This document shows, piece by piece, positions 1-9,281 of a stretch of DNA of 64,000 nucleotides. The notes below the pieces were generated by a model that was not told the origin of the DNA, did not search any database, and was given only the letters and a program-made list of their open reading frames with translations. Within the stretch, counting starts at the first letter, position 1; each line of letters starts with the position of its first letter. The stretch spans positions 124,001 to 188,000 of the forward strand of contig CAVXGT010000010.1 in NCBI GenBank assembly GCA_963761475.1, given 5' to 3'. Position numbers and translations under genes: made by a program. This DNA is from Ga0077555 sp963761475 (GTDB taxonomy: Bacteria; Pseudomonadota; Alphaproteobacteria; Rhizobiales; Hyphomicrobiaceae).

Positions 1-2
1 GT

Positions 3-524
3 GCGCACTCGAGCCATTACACCGATCTTCCCGATCCCAGCATCCCCCATGTCTTGCGCGGCTGGAATCCAGCTGGCGGCCCCGCTGTCCACGACCTCAC
101 GGTCAAAGACATCAGGATCCGCAATTTCCCGACCAACATCCGCAGCTACGCTTCCGGCGGCACCGACGAGTTCGGCAATTCGATCTTCATCTTCGAAATG
201 GGCGCCTTGTGCATCGCCCACCTGGGCCACCTCCATCACACCCTCTCACCCAGGCAGATCGGCCAGATCGGTCAGATGGACGTCGTCCTCGCCCCCGTCG
301 ACGGCAGCTATACCCTCGACACCCCCGGAATGATCGAGGTGCTGAAGGGCCTCAAGGCCCCGCTCATCATTCCCATGCACTATTTCTCGAGCTTTACCCT
401 CGGCCGCTTCCTCGACGTCGCCCGCGCCGACTTCGAGATCGAAACCAGCCCCGTCTCGAGCATCACCGTCACGCGCGCCACCCTCCCCCGAAAGCCTAAA
501 GTCCTGGTACTCCCCGGCAATTGA
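3..524 (+). CDS. MBL-fold metal-dependent hydrolase (UlaG-like), 5' partial
   Basis: The frame is open from the first bases of the window to the TGA at 522-524, so the N-terminus lies outside. The visible part begins AHSSHYTDLPDP and contains GGPAVHDLTVKDI, IFEMGALCIAHLGHLHH and LKAPLIIPMHYFS. The HLGHLHH and IPMHY segments are the late metal-binding and substrate-side histidine motifs of UlaG-type members of the metallo-beta-lactamase superfamily. These are usually cytoplasmic Zn-dependent hydrolases of uncertain substrate. The N-terminal HxHxDH metal site is not in the window, so activity cannot be confirmed. Family assignment is fairly sure; the substrate is unknown. Confidence 0.75.
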   Translation, partial: AHSSHYTDLPDPSIPHVLRGWNPAGGPAVHDLTVKDIRIRNFPTNIRSYASGGTDEFGNSIFIFEMGALCIAHLGHLHHTLSPRQIGQIGQMDVVLAPVDGSYTLDTPGMIEVLKGLKAPLIIPMHYFSSFTLGRFLDVARADFEIETSPVSSITVTRATLPRKPKVLVLPGN

Positions 525-621
525 CTGGAATGCGGCACCCTGTTCGTCGTTTTCACTGAAGCGTCATGTCGATTGGGCTAAGATTTGCGATTCGAAATCG
601 AGCCCAGAGGGTGCCCACCAC

Positions 622-1065
622 ATGAGCCTGTTCGCACGGCTTTTCACAACCGACCTGCCTGGCCGGCAATGTGCAGCCTTGCCTATTTTGGCCGATGACG
701 ACGGCACCATGCGCATCGGTCTCGTGACCACCAGGGAAACGCGGCGCTGGATTATCCCGAAGGGCTGGTCGAAGCCGGGCGTGCCCAATCACCGTGTCGC
801 AGCCGACGAAGCCTATGAGGAAGCCGGCCTGATCGGCTCCATCGCCTCGGTCCCGATCGCCACCTACACCTATCGCAAGCGCCTCCACATCCTCGCCAGC
901 GTTACATGCGCCGTGGAAGTCTACCCGCTACGCGTCACAGAGCGCCTCGCCAGATGGCCCGAAGTGGCCGAACGCCAGTTGATCTTTCTCGAGCCTGCAG
1001 CAGCAGCCCGTCGCGTCGCAGAGCCCGCACTGGCGCACTTGCTGGCTAATCTTCCCCCAATCTAG
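622..1065 (+). CDS. NUDIX hydrolase (diphosphoinositol-polyphosphate-hydrolase-like subgroup)
   Basis: 147 aa with the NUDIX fold signature: RRWIIPKGW, then DEAYEEAGLIG. The EExG core that binds the divalent metal is kept, but the canonical box GX5EX7REUXEEXGU is imperfect: the first Glu is Val and the RE pair reads DE. The phrase 'IIPKGW' before the box is typical of the small bacterial NUDIX group related to eukaryotic diphosphoinositol polyphosphate phosphohydrolases. It probably hydrolyses a nucleoside- or inositol-linked diphosphate in the cytoplasm; the substrate cannot be read from the sequence. It stands alone between the MBL hydrolase and the phosphate transporter. Confidence 0.8.
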   Translation: MSLFARLFTTDLPGRQCAALPILADDDGTMRIGLVTTRETRRWIIPKGWSKPGVPNHRVAADEAYEEAGLIGSIASVPIATYTYRKRLHILASVTCAVEVYPLRVTERLARWPEVAERQLIFLEPAAAARRVAEPALAHLLANLPPI

Positions 1066-1275
1066 GCCCCCCTGTCTCGCAAGGGGCGGACCGTCACGCA
1101 GGCGATGGCGCATCATCTCGCAGGCCGCAATCCCGGCGCGTCTTGGCCATCCAGCCGCGGCAAAGATGTGCAACACCCCACCAAAAGCCCTCCAGCAGCG
1201 CGATTGAAGGTTGACCGACCGCCATCACAACCTAATCAGTGGCCCAAACAACGAACTCCCCCGGGAGGAGCCTTC

Positions 1276-2825
1276 GTGAACACTGAGACCCAATCCGCAG
1301 CCAGCGCGGCCTCGAAAACCTCGCTCGACAAGGATCTGCGCAAGCTCGAGCACCTCGAAAGCGCCACCCGCTCGCTCAGCCAGCAGTTGCGCGGTCCAGG
1401 CCTCGCTCTTGTCTTCCTGGTCCTCAGCGCCGCCCTCGCAAGCTTTCAGGCCGGTGCCGAGGCCAGCACCATCATTCTGATCGTCGCTGCGGTGCTCGCC
1501 GGCTACATGGCGCTCAACATCGGCGCCAACGACGTTGCCAACAACGTCGGTCCCGCCGTCGGCTCCAAGGCCCTGACGATGACCGGTGCACTGGTCATCG
1601 CCGCAATCTTCGAGGCTGCAGGCGCCCTGATCGCCGGCGGCGATGTCGTCAAGACGATCTCGAAGGGCATCATCGATCCGGCCCAGGTCGCCAACGCGCA
1701 GCGTCTTCATCGACGCGATGATGGCCGCCCTGGTGGCCTCCGCTGTCTGGGTCAACCTTGCCACCTGCATCGGCGCGCCGGTCTCCACCACCCACGCCGT
1801 CGTCGGTGGCGTCGTCGGCGCCGGCATCGCCGCCGCCGGCTTCGGCGTGGTCAACTGGCCGGTCATGGGCGCCATCGTCGCGAGCTGGGTCGCCTCCCCA
1901 CTGCTCGGCGGCGTCATTGCCGCCGCCTTCCTCGCCTTCATCAAGCACTTCGTCATCTATCGCGAGGACAAGATCGCCGCTGCTCGCAGCTGGGTGCCCG
2001 GCATTGATCGCCGTCATGGCTGGCGCCTTCGCGGCCTATCTTGATGATGAAAGGCGTGAACGAAGCTCTGGAAGCCGTCGATGGCGACCATCACGCTTCT
2101 GTCCCTAGGTGTCTTTGCCGGCGCGCTGCTGGTCCTGCAGACCTATCATCTGGCGCCAGTCCGCCGCACCTCGAGAACCGCAACCAATCCCTTCGCCGCT
2201 CTTCCACCTGCCCCTCATCTGCTCGGCAGCTCTGCTGTCCTTCGCCCACGGCGCCAACGACGTCGCCAACGCTGTCGGCCCGCTTGGCCGGCATCCTCCA
2301 CGCAGCACAGAGCGGCGACGTCGCCGGCAACGTCAAGCTTCCGCTCTGGATCATGCTGATCGGCGCCGCCGGCATCTCGATCGGACTGTTCCTGTTCGGC
2401 CCCAAGCTCATTCGCACTGGTCGGCGAGCAGATCACCCGCATGAACCCCATGCGCGCCTTCTGCGTCGCGCTTTCGGCCGCCATCACCGTCATCATCGCC
2501 TCTGCCTTAGGCCTGCCGGTCAGTTCGACCCACATCGCCGTCGGCGCCGTTTTCGGCGTTGGCTTTTTTCGCGAGTACTACACCACCCACATCCAAGCGC
2601 CGGCGCGCCTACATGGCCCGCAAGAACCGCAACGCCGAGACCGAGGCCAAGACCAAGACCTCTCCACCCACAAGCGCCAGCCAGGACCTGGGCGATCTCA
2701 CCCGCCGCAAGCTCGTCCGCCGCTCTCATTTCACGGTCATCATTGCCGCCTGGCTGATCACGGTCCCCGCAGCAGCCCTGATGTCGGCCGCGATGTATTG
2801 GCTGCTCTCGCAGTTCACAATGTAG
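1276..2825 (+). pseudogene. PiT-family inorganic phosphate transporter, broken by about ten frameshifts
   Basis: A GTG start at 1276 follows a good ribosome site (GGGAGGAG). The N-terminal third reads cleanly and includes the PiT signature IGANDVANNVGPAVGSKAL. Later pieces of the same protein are spread over all three frames: GAPVSTTHAVVGG, LICSAALLSFAHGANDVANA (second signature), PLWIMLIGAAGISIGLF, LGLPVSSTHIAVGAVFGVGF and a C-terminal membrane helix ending LLSQFTM. Frame changes fall near 1701, 1995, 2041, 2080, 2155, 2170, 2200, 2286, 2420 and 2592. Most are explained by one extra base. Intact, it would be a roughly 515-residue phosphate/cation symporter. Because other conserved genes here are also broken, this may be sequence error rather than gene decay. 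Confidence 0.8.
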
Positions 2826-2981
2826 CTTCGTTAGGCAGGCAGAGCCGACCCGCCACCCTCATGCCTGTCCCGTCATCTACCGACTTCCACCCACCCAACC
2901 TCGTGCTTGCCGAACCGGGCAGGCTCCGCCACTCTTGCCGGCCATCCAGAGCAGGCTTCTCTCCATGTCCATCCTCGCCGC

Positions 2982-4319
2982 ATGAACCAGGGCTTCTTCG
3001 CCACGGCCCTCGCGCGCCGCCTGCCGTTCTTCTATGGCTGGATCGTCCTCGCCTGTGTCTGTTGCGTAGCCTTCGCCCGTACCGGGCCGGCCGTCGCCAC
3101 CCTGTCCCTCTTCGTCGGCCCCATGACCGAGGAGTTCGGCTGGTCCCGCACCGCGCTCTCCGGCGCCGTGTCCCTGGGCGGCATTCTGGCGGCCCTCACC
3201 TCGCCCATGATCGGCGCCTTCCTCGACCGCCAGGGCCCGCGCGTCATCCTCATGGCCGCCGTTTTGACCACCAGCGCCACCATCCTGGCCCTGTCCGGGA
3301 TCCACTCCCTGCTGGCCTTCTATCTGCTGTTTTGCATCGCCCGCATGAACTTTGCCGGCCCCTTCGACCTCGGCACCTACGGCGCCGTCGCCAACTGGTT
3401 CGTGGCCCGTCGCCCCATGGCCACCTCCATCGCCACCTTGGCCCAGATGGTCGGCCTCACCTGCATGCCGTTGATCGGCTATTGGGCTATGGCGCAGGGA
3501 GGCTGGCGCACGGGCTGGATCGCCATCGGCCTCACCGTACTCATCATGGGTTTCATCCCCACCTGGGCCCTCATGGTCCGCCGCCCCGAGGATCTGGGGC
3601 TCAAGCCTGACGGCGGAGGCTCGCCTCCCAACCCGACCAACGCCATCGCCGAGACCGCCGCCGGAGCCACCGGCACACCGGCGATCTCCACCAAGTACGT
3701 TGCCGAGGAGCCGTCCTTCACGCGCGCCGAAGCCGTCTCCACCCGCGCCTTCTGGATGCTCTCTCTCTACACCCTGCTCATCTACCCCGTGCAGGCAGGC
3801 ATGAGTCTGCATCAAGCCGCACACATCGTCGAACGCGGCCTCGGTGGCGCCGCCGCCGTCACCAGCGTCACCTCGTTCTCGATGGCATCCGCCCTTTCGG
3901 GCCTCGTCTTCGGAGCCCTTCTCCGCCGCCTAGGCGTCCGTTTCGGCCTCGCTACTTCGGCTCTCCTTCTCACCGCCAGCGCATTCCTGATGCAGGAGGC
4001 AGCCACCGCCGAGGCCGCCATCTTCGCAGCCATCCTGTTCGGCATCGGCATGGGCGGCATCCACATCGGCCTGCCCGTCGCCTGGGCGGACTATTTCGGC
4101 CGCCGCAGCTTTGGCGCCATCCGCGGCGTCGCTCTCACGATCCAGGTGACGGCCCAGGCCTCGGGCCCACTGCTGTCCGGCGCGCTCCGCGACCTCTCGG
4201 GCGATTATCATCTCTCCCTCTTGTGCTTTGCCGCCCTCTCCGGTTCGGCCGCACTCGCAGCCCTCCTCATCAGCGCGCCGACACCCATCGTCCGCCCCTC
4301 GGCGAGCCCTGGCGCCTGA
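2982..4319 (+). CDS. MFS transporter (monocarboxylate-porter-like)
   Basis: 445 aa from the ATG at 2982 (MNQGFFATALARRLPFFYGW), chosen because the first membrane helix starts right after it; an upstream in-frame start at 2907 would add 25 non-hydrophobic residues. About twelve hydrophobic segments are visible, split by a long Pro/Gly/Ala-rich central loop (roughly residues 205-250). Major facilitator features include GAFLDRQGPRVIL after helix 2 (the A-like loop). The N-terminal pattern FYGWIVL and EFGWSRTALSGA resembles the oxalate/formate and monocarboxylate porter branch of MFS. Inner membrane; substrate unknown, organic anion likely given the neighbours. No clear ribosome site. Confidence 0.8.
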   Translation: MNQGFFATALARRLPFFYGWIVLACVCCVAFARTGPAVATLSLFVGPMTEEFGWSRTALSGAVSLGGILAALTSPMIGAFLDRQGPRVILMAAVLTTSATILALSGIHSLLAFYLLFCIARMNFAGPFDLGTYGAVANWFVARRPMATSIATLAQMVGLTCMPLIGYWAMAQGGWRTGWIAIGLTVLIMGFIPTWALMVRRPEDLGLKPDGGGSPPNPTNAIAETAAGATGTPAISTKYVAEEPSFTRAEAVSTRAFWMLSLYTLLIYPVQAGMSLHQAAHIVERGLGGAAAVTSVTSFSMASALSGLVFGALLRRLGVRFGLATSALLLTASAFLMQEAATAEAAIFAAILFGIGMGGIHIGLPVAWADYFGRRSFGAIRGVALTIQVTAQASGPLLSGALRDLSGDYHLSLLCFAALSGSAALAALLISAPTPIVRPSASPGA

Positions 4320-4450
4320 CGGCACTTGCCACCAGGACCAACGCCCGCAAGAACCCGCCACGGCACGAAAGCGAACGAAAAAGTCCGGCGCCTTTCGGCA
4401 CCGGACCTGCAATCGTTGCGACAACCTCGGCAGGCGACGGTGTAGCCGCC

Positions 4451-5572
4451 TCAGCCCTTCTTCATGTTCCGATAGCGGATCATGTAGCTGTCCATCGTGT
4501 AGTCTGCCACCTGCGTCCACAGGTACTCGTCGTCCCGGAACGCAATATAGCTGTCGTAGATCTTCTTGAACTTCGGGTTCTTGGCGTTGATCTCGTCATA
4601 AAGCGTGTTGGCAGCGTTCCAGCACGCATCCATCACTTCCGGCGAGAACGGCGTCAGCACCGCGCCATTGGCGACCAGGCGCTTCAACGCCTGCGGATTT
4701 TGCGCATCGTACTTGGCCTGCATCCAGATGCCTGCTTCTTGCGCCGCAGCGTTCACCATCGCCTGATAAGTCTTCGGCAGCGCCGCATACTTCTCCTTGT
4801 TGATGAACAGTCCGCTCGACGACGAGGTCTCCCACCAGCCCGGATAATGGTAGAATTTCGCAACCTTGTAGAAGCCGAGCTTTTCGTCATCGTACGGCCC
4901 CACCCATTCGGCGCCGTCGATCGTACCCTTTTCGAGCGACGGATAGATGTCGCCGCCTGCGATCTGCTGCGGCACACCGCCGACCTTCTGGATGATCCTG
5001 CCGGCAAAACCGCCCAGCCGGAATTTCAGGCCTTTGAGATCGTCGATCGTCTTGATCTGCTTCCGGAACCAGCCACCCATCTGGCAGTGCGTGTTGCCCA
5101 TCGGTAGCCAGACGCAGTTGTAGGCCGAATAGAAATCATTCAGCAGCTCGAGCCCGCCGCCGTGCATCAACCAGCCGATCTTCTGACGGCTGTTCATGCC
5201 GAACGGAAGCTCGGATCCGAACACGAAGGCGTCGTCCTTGCCGAAGTAATAGTACGAGGCGGTGTGCCCGCACTCGACGGTTGCCGTCTGCACCGCATCG
5301 AGAACCTGCAGCGCCGGCACCAGCTCGCCAGCGGCGAACACCTGCACCTGGAACTTGTTGTCGCTCATTTCAGCCAGGCGCTTCGAGAAGACCTCGCACG
5401 CCCCGTAAAGCGTATCGAGCGACTTCGGCCAGCTCAGCGCCATGCGCCACTTGATTTCCGGCGACGACTGCGCGATCGCGGGGGCAGCAACGGTGGCAGC
5501 AGTCGCCCCCAGTCCGGCCACACCGGCAGATTTGAGGAACTGGCGCCGTGGTGTTGAAGTCTTGGAATCCAT
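4451..5572 (-). CDS. TRAP transporter substrate-binding protein, Tat-exported (TakP/DctP type)
   Basis: 373 aa. The N-terminus carries a twin-arginine signal (RRQFLKSAG, cleavage probably after APAIAQ), followed by a mature TRAP solute receptor. LKGLKFRLGGFAG places the conserved Arg that pairs with a substrate carboxylate, and GAEWVGPYDDEKLGF and PGWWE match the alpha-keto-acid-binding TakP branch. It is periplasmic and would deliver an organic acid to a DctQM permease. No permease adjoins it; the minus-strand dctM/dctQ pair at 19440-22324 is of the larger type that usually works with this receptor branch, so they may belong together (inference). Divergent from the dioxygenase run across a 678-bp gap. 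Confidence 0.85.
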   Translation of the reverse strand: MDSKTSTPRRQFLKSAGVAGLGATAATVAAPAIAQSSPEIKWRMALSWPKSLDTLYGACEVFSKRLAEMSDNKFQVQVFAAGELVPALQVLDAVQTATVECGHTASYYYFGKDDAFVFGSELPFGMNSRQKIGWLMHGGGLELLNDFYSAYNCVWLPMGNTHCQMGGWFRKQIKTIDDLKGLKFRLGGFAGRIIQKVGGVPQQIAGGDIYPSLEKGTIDGAEWVGPYDDEKLGFYKVAKFYHYPGWWETSSSSGLFINKEKYAALPKTYQAMVNAAAQEAGIWMQAKYDAQNPQALKRLVANGAVLTPFSPEVMDACWNAANTLYDEINAKNPKFKKIYDSYIAFRDDEYLWTQVADYTMDSYMIRYRNMKKG

Positions 5573-6250
5573 CGTCCAACCTCTCCAGGAGATTTCAGTC
5601 AGACCAGCCTCCGATCCCCCTGCTCCGCCGCAACTTTTGATCTTTCGATGCCAGCGGCGTTCCAGGCAGATGCCGCCCCGTCATAATGCAGGGCAGGCCC
5701 ATCACGCGACCCATCGAACGGATCTCAAAAAACGGAACAGACGCCGGCCATCTCCATGGCGTGATTTTCCCGTCGAGAAAAAGCCGGGAGCATGGGCCGC
5801 TGACAGGGCAAAACTTAGTCTTCGAAAAACCTGCGGCGCCATCGAATTATTGAATTGAACCAGCGACAAGCTGGCGCGCTGATCGATTTTATTTACGTAA
5901 AAATTACAGTGCGAATTATGTAATTTACTGGACGCTTCCCCGCCTGGATCCGTCGGCGAATTGTCCGACCAAAACTCGCTGGCACACCTGGTCCGGCCTT
6001 TGCCGATGACCCGGCGCTCGAAAAGCAGCACCGAACACCCATACTCGCCCTCGGGCCTGCCTGCGGCATGCAGAGCCGCGGCAGCACTTTTGATCCAATC
6101 CCGGTGGAGCCGGACGCCTCATCGAGCCGGATGCACCCGCCCGCCTGAGCCCCGTCTTTCCACGCCGGTAGCCCCGCCTTCGATGCCTCGTGACAGCCAT
6201 CCCCCGCCGTGCCTAACATGACCACCAGGATTGTCAGCAGGAGCTCGATC
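5573..6250. other. Intergenic region between divergent TRAP receptor and dioxygenase genes
   Basis: No convincing gene in these 678 bases. The central part (5840-5930) is clearly AT-richer than its surroundings and holds palindromes listed separately, so promoters for both flanking genes probably lie here. The stretch 5940-6230 is GC-rich without recognisable coding similarity in any frame. Confidence 0.5.
5892..5926. promoter_or_regulatory. AT-rich palindromes, candidate operator
   Basis: A perfect 10-bp palindrome TTTACGTAAA (5892-5901) is directly followed by the inverted repeat AAATTAC (5901-5907) / GTAATTT (5920-5926). Both sit in the only AT-rich patch between two divergent transcription units, as expected of a regulator-binding site. 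The regulator is not in the window. Confidence 0.4.
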
Positions 6251-7135
6251 ATGGCGATCACCATCAAGCAGGTTGGCCCGTGCTTTGCGGGCGAGGTGGA
6301 AGGCGCTGACCTCACTCGTCCTCTACCGGAGGCTGACATCCAGGCCATCCACGCCGGCATGGACCAGTACGCAGTGCTGGTCTTTCGCAATCAGCCACTG
6401 ACCGATGAGCAGCAACTGGCCTTTACGCAAAGCCTCGGCCCCCTCGAGCACGCCATCGGCACCAGCCTGCGAGCCGAAAAGGACCATCGCCTGCCGACCA
6501 CCTTCGCCGACGTCTCCAACCTCGACATCAACAACAAGCCGTTTGCCCGCGACGATCGCCGCCGCCTGTTCGCCATCGGCAACCGCCTCTGGCACTCCGA
6601 CAGCTCCTTCAAGGTGATCCCCGCCAAGTATTCGCTGCTCCACGCCCGCTCGATCCCCTCGAAAGGTGGCAACACCGAGTTTGCCGACATGCGGGCGGGA
6701 TACGACGCCCTCGATGCCGAGACCAAGGCTATCGTCGAGGACCTCGTCTGCGAACACTCCCAGCTCTTCTCGCGCGCCAAGCTGGGCTTCACCGACTTCA
6801 CCGAGGAGGAGCGCACGCGATTCAAGCCGGTCCGCCAGCGCCTTGTCCGCACCCATCCCACGACCGGCCGCAAGTCGCTCTACCTGTCCTCCCATGCCGG
6901 CAGCATTATCGGCTGGCCGCGGCCCGAAGCGCTTGCCTTCCTCATGGACCTGACCGAGCACGCCACCCAGCGCGAGTTCAAGTTCGCCCACAAGTGGCAG
7001 GTCGGCGATCTCGTTGTCTGGGACAACCGCCAGACCATGCACCGCGCCCGCCCCTTCCCCCACGACCAGCCCCGCGACGTGCGCCGCACCACGCTCATGG
7101 GCGATGCGCCAACCGTCGAGCAGCAGGCCGCCTGA
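6251..7135 (+). CDS. TfdA/TauD-family alpha-ketoglutarate-dependent dioxygenase (copy 1)
   Basis: 294 aa from the ATG at 6251, preceded by AGGAG. The Fe(II) site is visible: RLWHSDSSF gives His115 and Asp117, and MHRARPF gives the distal His, with an Arg-rich segment (RDVRRTTLMGD) that binds alpha-ketoglutarate. RLWHSDSSF plus AKYSLLHAR and GGNTEFADMRAGYDAL are close to TfdA, the 2,4-dichlorophenoxyacetate dioxygenase (about 287 aa), rather than taurine-type TauD. It would hydroxylate an aryloxyalkanoate-like or other carboxylate beside its acid group, but many TfdA relatives have unknown natural substrates. First gene of a four-gene plus-strand run; a close paralogue follows 28 bp downstream. 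Confidence 0.85.
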   Translation: MAITIKQVGPCFAGEVEGADLTRPLPEADIQAIHAGMDQYAVLVFRNQPLTDEQQLAFTQSLGPLEHAIGTSLRAEKDHRLPTTFADVSNLDINNKPFARDDRRRLFAIGNRLWHSDSSFKVIPAKYSLLHARSIPSKGGNTEFADMRAGYDALDAETKAIVEDLVCEHSQLFSRAKLGFTDFTEEERTRFKPVRQRLVRTHPTTGRKSLYLSSHAGSIIGWPRPEALAFLMDLTEHATQREFKFAHKWQVGDLVVWDNRQTMHRARPFPHDQPRDVRRTTLMGDAPTVEQQAA

Positions 7136-7163
7136 TCCAGTCCACGTTTCCCGGAGTGCCCCG

Positions 7164-8048
7164 ATGCCAATGACCATTCGCCAGCTTGGCCCAGGTTTCG
7201 TCGGCGAAGTCGACGGCATCGATCTGACTAGGCCTCTGTCCGCCGGCGACGTCGCTGCCGTGCATGCCGGCATGGACAAGTATGCGGTGCTCATCTTCCA
7301 CGACCAGCACCTCGACGACGCCCAGCAGCTTGCCTTCACCCAATCGCTGGGCTCGATCGAGCTTGCCATCGGCGTCAGCCTGAGGAAGCCGGAGGAGCAG
7401 CGCCTCCCCAATACCTTTGCCGACGTCTCCAACCTCGACAAGGACGGCAGGCCCTTCGCCCGTGACGACCGCCGCCGGCTTTATGCGCTCGGCAATCAGC
7501 TTTGGCACTCGGATAGCTCGTTCAAGGTCGTGCCGGCAAAGTACTCGCTCCTGCATGCCCGCAAGGTGCCGGACTGGGGTGGCAATACGGAGTTCGCCGA
7601 CATGCGCGCCGCCTACGACTCGCTCGACTCCGACACCAGGACCCTCGTCGAGGACCTTGTCTGCGAGCATTCGCAAATGTACTCGCGCGCCCGGCACGGC
7701 TTCACCGAATTCACCGACGAAGAGCGCGCGCGCTTCAAGCCGGTGCTGCAGCGGCTCGTTCGCACGCATCCATCGACCGGCCGCCGCTCCCTCTATCTTT
7801 CCTCCCATGCCGGCAAGATCGTCGGCTGGCCCGAGCCCGAGGCCAAGGCCTTCCTCATGGACCTGACGGAGATCGCCACCCAGCGCGAGTTCACCTACGC
7901 CCACAAGTGGCGGGCAGGCGACCTCGTCATGTGGGACAATCGATCCACCATGCACCGCGCCCGCCCCTTCCCGCACGACCAGCCCCGCGACGTGCGCCGC
8001 ACCACACTCATGGGCGATGCGCCGACCGTCGAGCAGCAGGCCGCCTGA
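7164..8048 (+). CDS. TfdA/TauD-family alpha-ketoglutarate-dependent dioxygenase (copy 2)
   Basis: 294 aa, the same length as copy 1. Start ATG 7164 aligns with that of copy 1 and follows a GGAG. The His-x-Asp pair (LWHSDSSF), distal His (MHRARPFPHDQPRD) and C-terminal GDAPTVEQQAA are identical to copy 1, while other regions differ (for example DKDGRPFARDD versus DINNKPFARDD). This is a tandem duplication that has diverged, perhaps to a second substrate or the other enantiomer, as is known for phenoxyalkanoate dioxygenases. Probably co-transcribed with the dehydrogenase downstream. Confidence 0.85.
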   Translation: MPMTIRQLGPGFVGEVDGIDLTRPLSAGDVAAVHAGMDKYAVLIFHDQHLDDAQQLAFTQSLGSIELAIGVSLRKPEEQRLPNTFADVSNLDKDGRPFARDDRRRLYALGNQLWHSDSSFKVVPAKYSLLHARKVPDWGGNTEFADMRAAYDSLDSDTRTLVEDLVCEHSQMYSRARHGFTEFTDEERARFKPVLQRLVRTHPSTGRRSLYLSSHAGKIVGWPEPEAKAFLMDLTEIATQREFTYAHKWRAGDLVMWDNRSTMHRARPFPHDQPRDVRRTTLMGDAPTVEQQAA

Positions 8049-8201
8049 CTGTGCTTGGCGCGCCGGACCGCGCTTGCCGGCGACGCCCGCCTCACCGCTT
8101 GGCCACGGCCGCGCCTCACTTGCGCGCCTGCCGCCACTCGCTCACCATCGTTACCATCGACCACACTCCCAAACCGGTCCAGCAAGCGAAGGAATAGAAC
8201 A

Positions 8202-9086
8202 ATGAACGTCGGCTACGTCGGCCTCGGCAGCATGGGTGGCGGCATCGTCAAGCGCATGCTGGTCAACAAGCAACCGCTGCGCGTCTACGATCTCGACCCC
8301 AAGAAGGTCTCGGAGATCGCAGGCCTCGGTGGCCAGCCCGCACAAAGCCCCGCTGCCTTGGCAGAATCCTCCGATATCGTCTGCATGTGCCTGCCCACGT
8401 CCGGCAACGTCCGTCAGGCCATCTTCGGCGACAATGGCCTCGTCCATGGGCTCAAGTCTGGCACCATCGTCGCAGACATGACCACCGGCGACCCCCTGCA
8501 GACCAAGGAGATGGCGGCCGAGCTCGCCAAGAAGGGCGTCATCATGATCGACGCCCCCGTCTCCGGTGGCCCCGCCGGCGCCCATGCCGGGACGCTTGCC
8601 ATCATGGTCGGCGCCCCCGTTGACGTTTACGAGAAGATCAAACCGGTCTTCGAAAAAGTCGGCCCCAACGTCTTTCGCGTCGGAGACGTCGGCGCCGGCC
8701 AGACCATGAAGCTCGTCAACAATCTGATGCTCGCAACCGGCCGCGCCATCGCCTTCGAAGCCATGGCGCTCGCGGTCAAGAACGGCCTCGATCCAAAGCT
8801 CACCGTTGAGATCCTGAACAAGAGCTCCGGCCGCAACGGCACCACGGAGCGCTCGCTTGCCGACACCGTGGACGGCAAATTCCCAGCCTCCTTCGCCCTT
8901 GGCCTGATGACCAAGGACGTCCGTCTCGCCAACCAGCTTGGCCAGGACACCGGCGTTCCCATGATCATCGGCCGCTTGATCGAGGAGTTGCACAACGTCG
9001 CCATCAACAACCACGGCGCAGGCGCCTGCTCCAACATCCTCATCCGCGATTTCGAGCAGCGCGCAAAAACCAAGGTCACCAAGTAA
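8202..9086 (+). CDS. NAD(P)-dependent beta-hydroxyacid dehydrogenase (3-hydroxyisobutyrate dehydrogenase family)
   Basis: 294 aa; ATG 8202 follows AAGGA. N-terminal Rossmann motif GYVGLGSMGGGI, substrate-binding DAPVSGGPAGAHAGTLAIMVG, and GAGQTMKLVNNLMLA with the family's catalytic Lys. These are the hallmarks of 3-hydroxyisobutyrate / tartronate-semialdehyde reductase-type enzymes, which interconvert a beta-hydroxyacid and its semialdehyde in the cytoplasm. The exact substrate is not evident. It sits in line with two TfdA-like dioxygenases and a CoA lyase, suggesting one catabolic route for a short organic acid. Confidence 0.88.
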   Translation: MNVGYVGLGSMGGGIVKRMLVNKQPLRVYDLDPKKVSEIAGLGGQPAQSPAALAESSDIVCMCLPTSGNVRQAIFGDNGLVHGLKSGTIVADMTTGDPLQTKEMAAELAKKGVIMIDAPVSGGPAGAHAGTLAIMVGAPVDVYEKIKPVFEKVGPNVFRVGDVGAGQTMKLVNNLMLATGRAIAFEAMALAVKNGLDPKLTVEILNKSSGRNGTTERSLADTVDGKFPASFALGLMTKDVRLANQLGQDTGVPMIIGRLIEELHNVAINNHGAGACSNILIRDFEQRAKTKVTK

Positions 9087-9281
9087 GGCCAGCGCTTAAA
9101 GAAACAGGGCGCATCGAGCCCGGTGGGCGCTGATACCGCCCATCGTCACTGGTGCAAACAAGGCGCAGGCCACGAGTTTTGCGAGCTTTGCGATTGCGGC
9201 CTTCCTGCCAGTAGCCGCGTCATCAAATGCAACCGCGTAAACGTAGCCTGCGCCGACAAATCATGTGGAGCAAGACAAGCA

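Noticed and set aside
2441..3610. 389-codon plus-strand frame across the transporter/MFS boundary
   Set aside because: Only its first 45 residues belong to the PiT protein; the rest is a His/Arg/Pro-rich shadow of the MFS gene.
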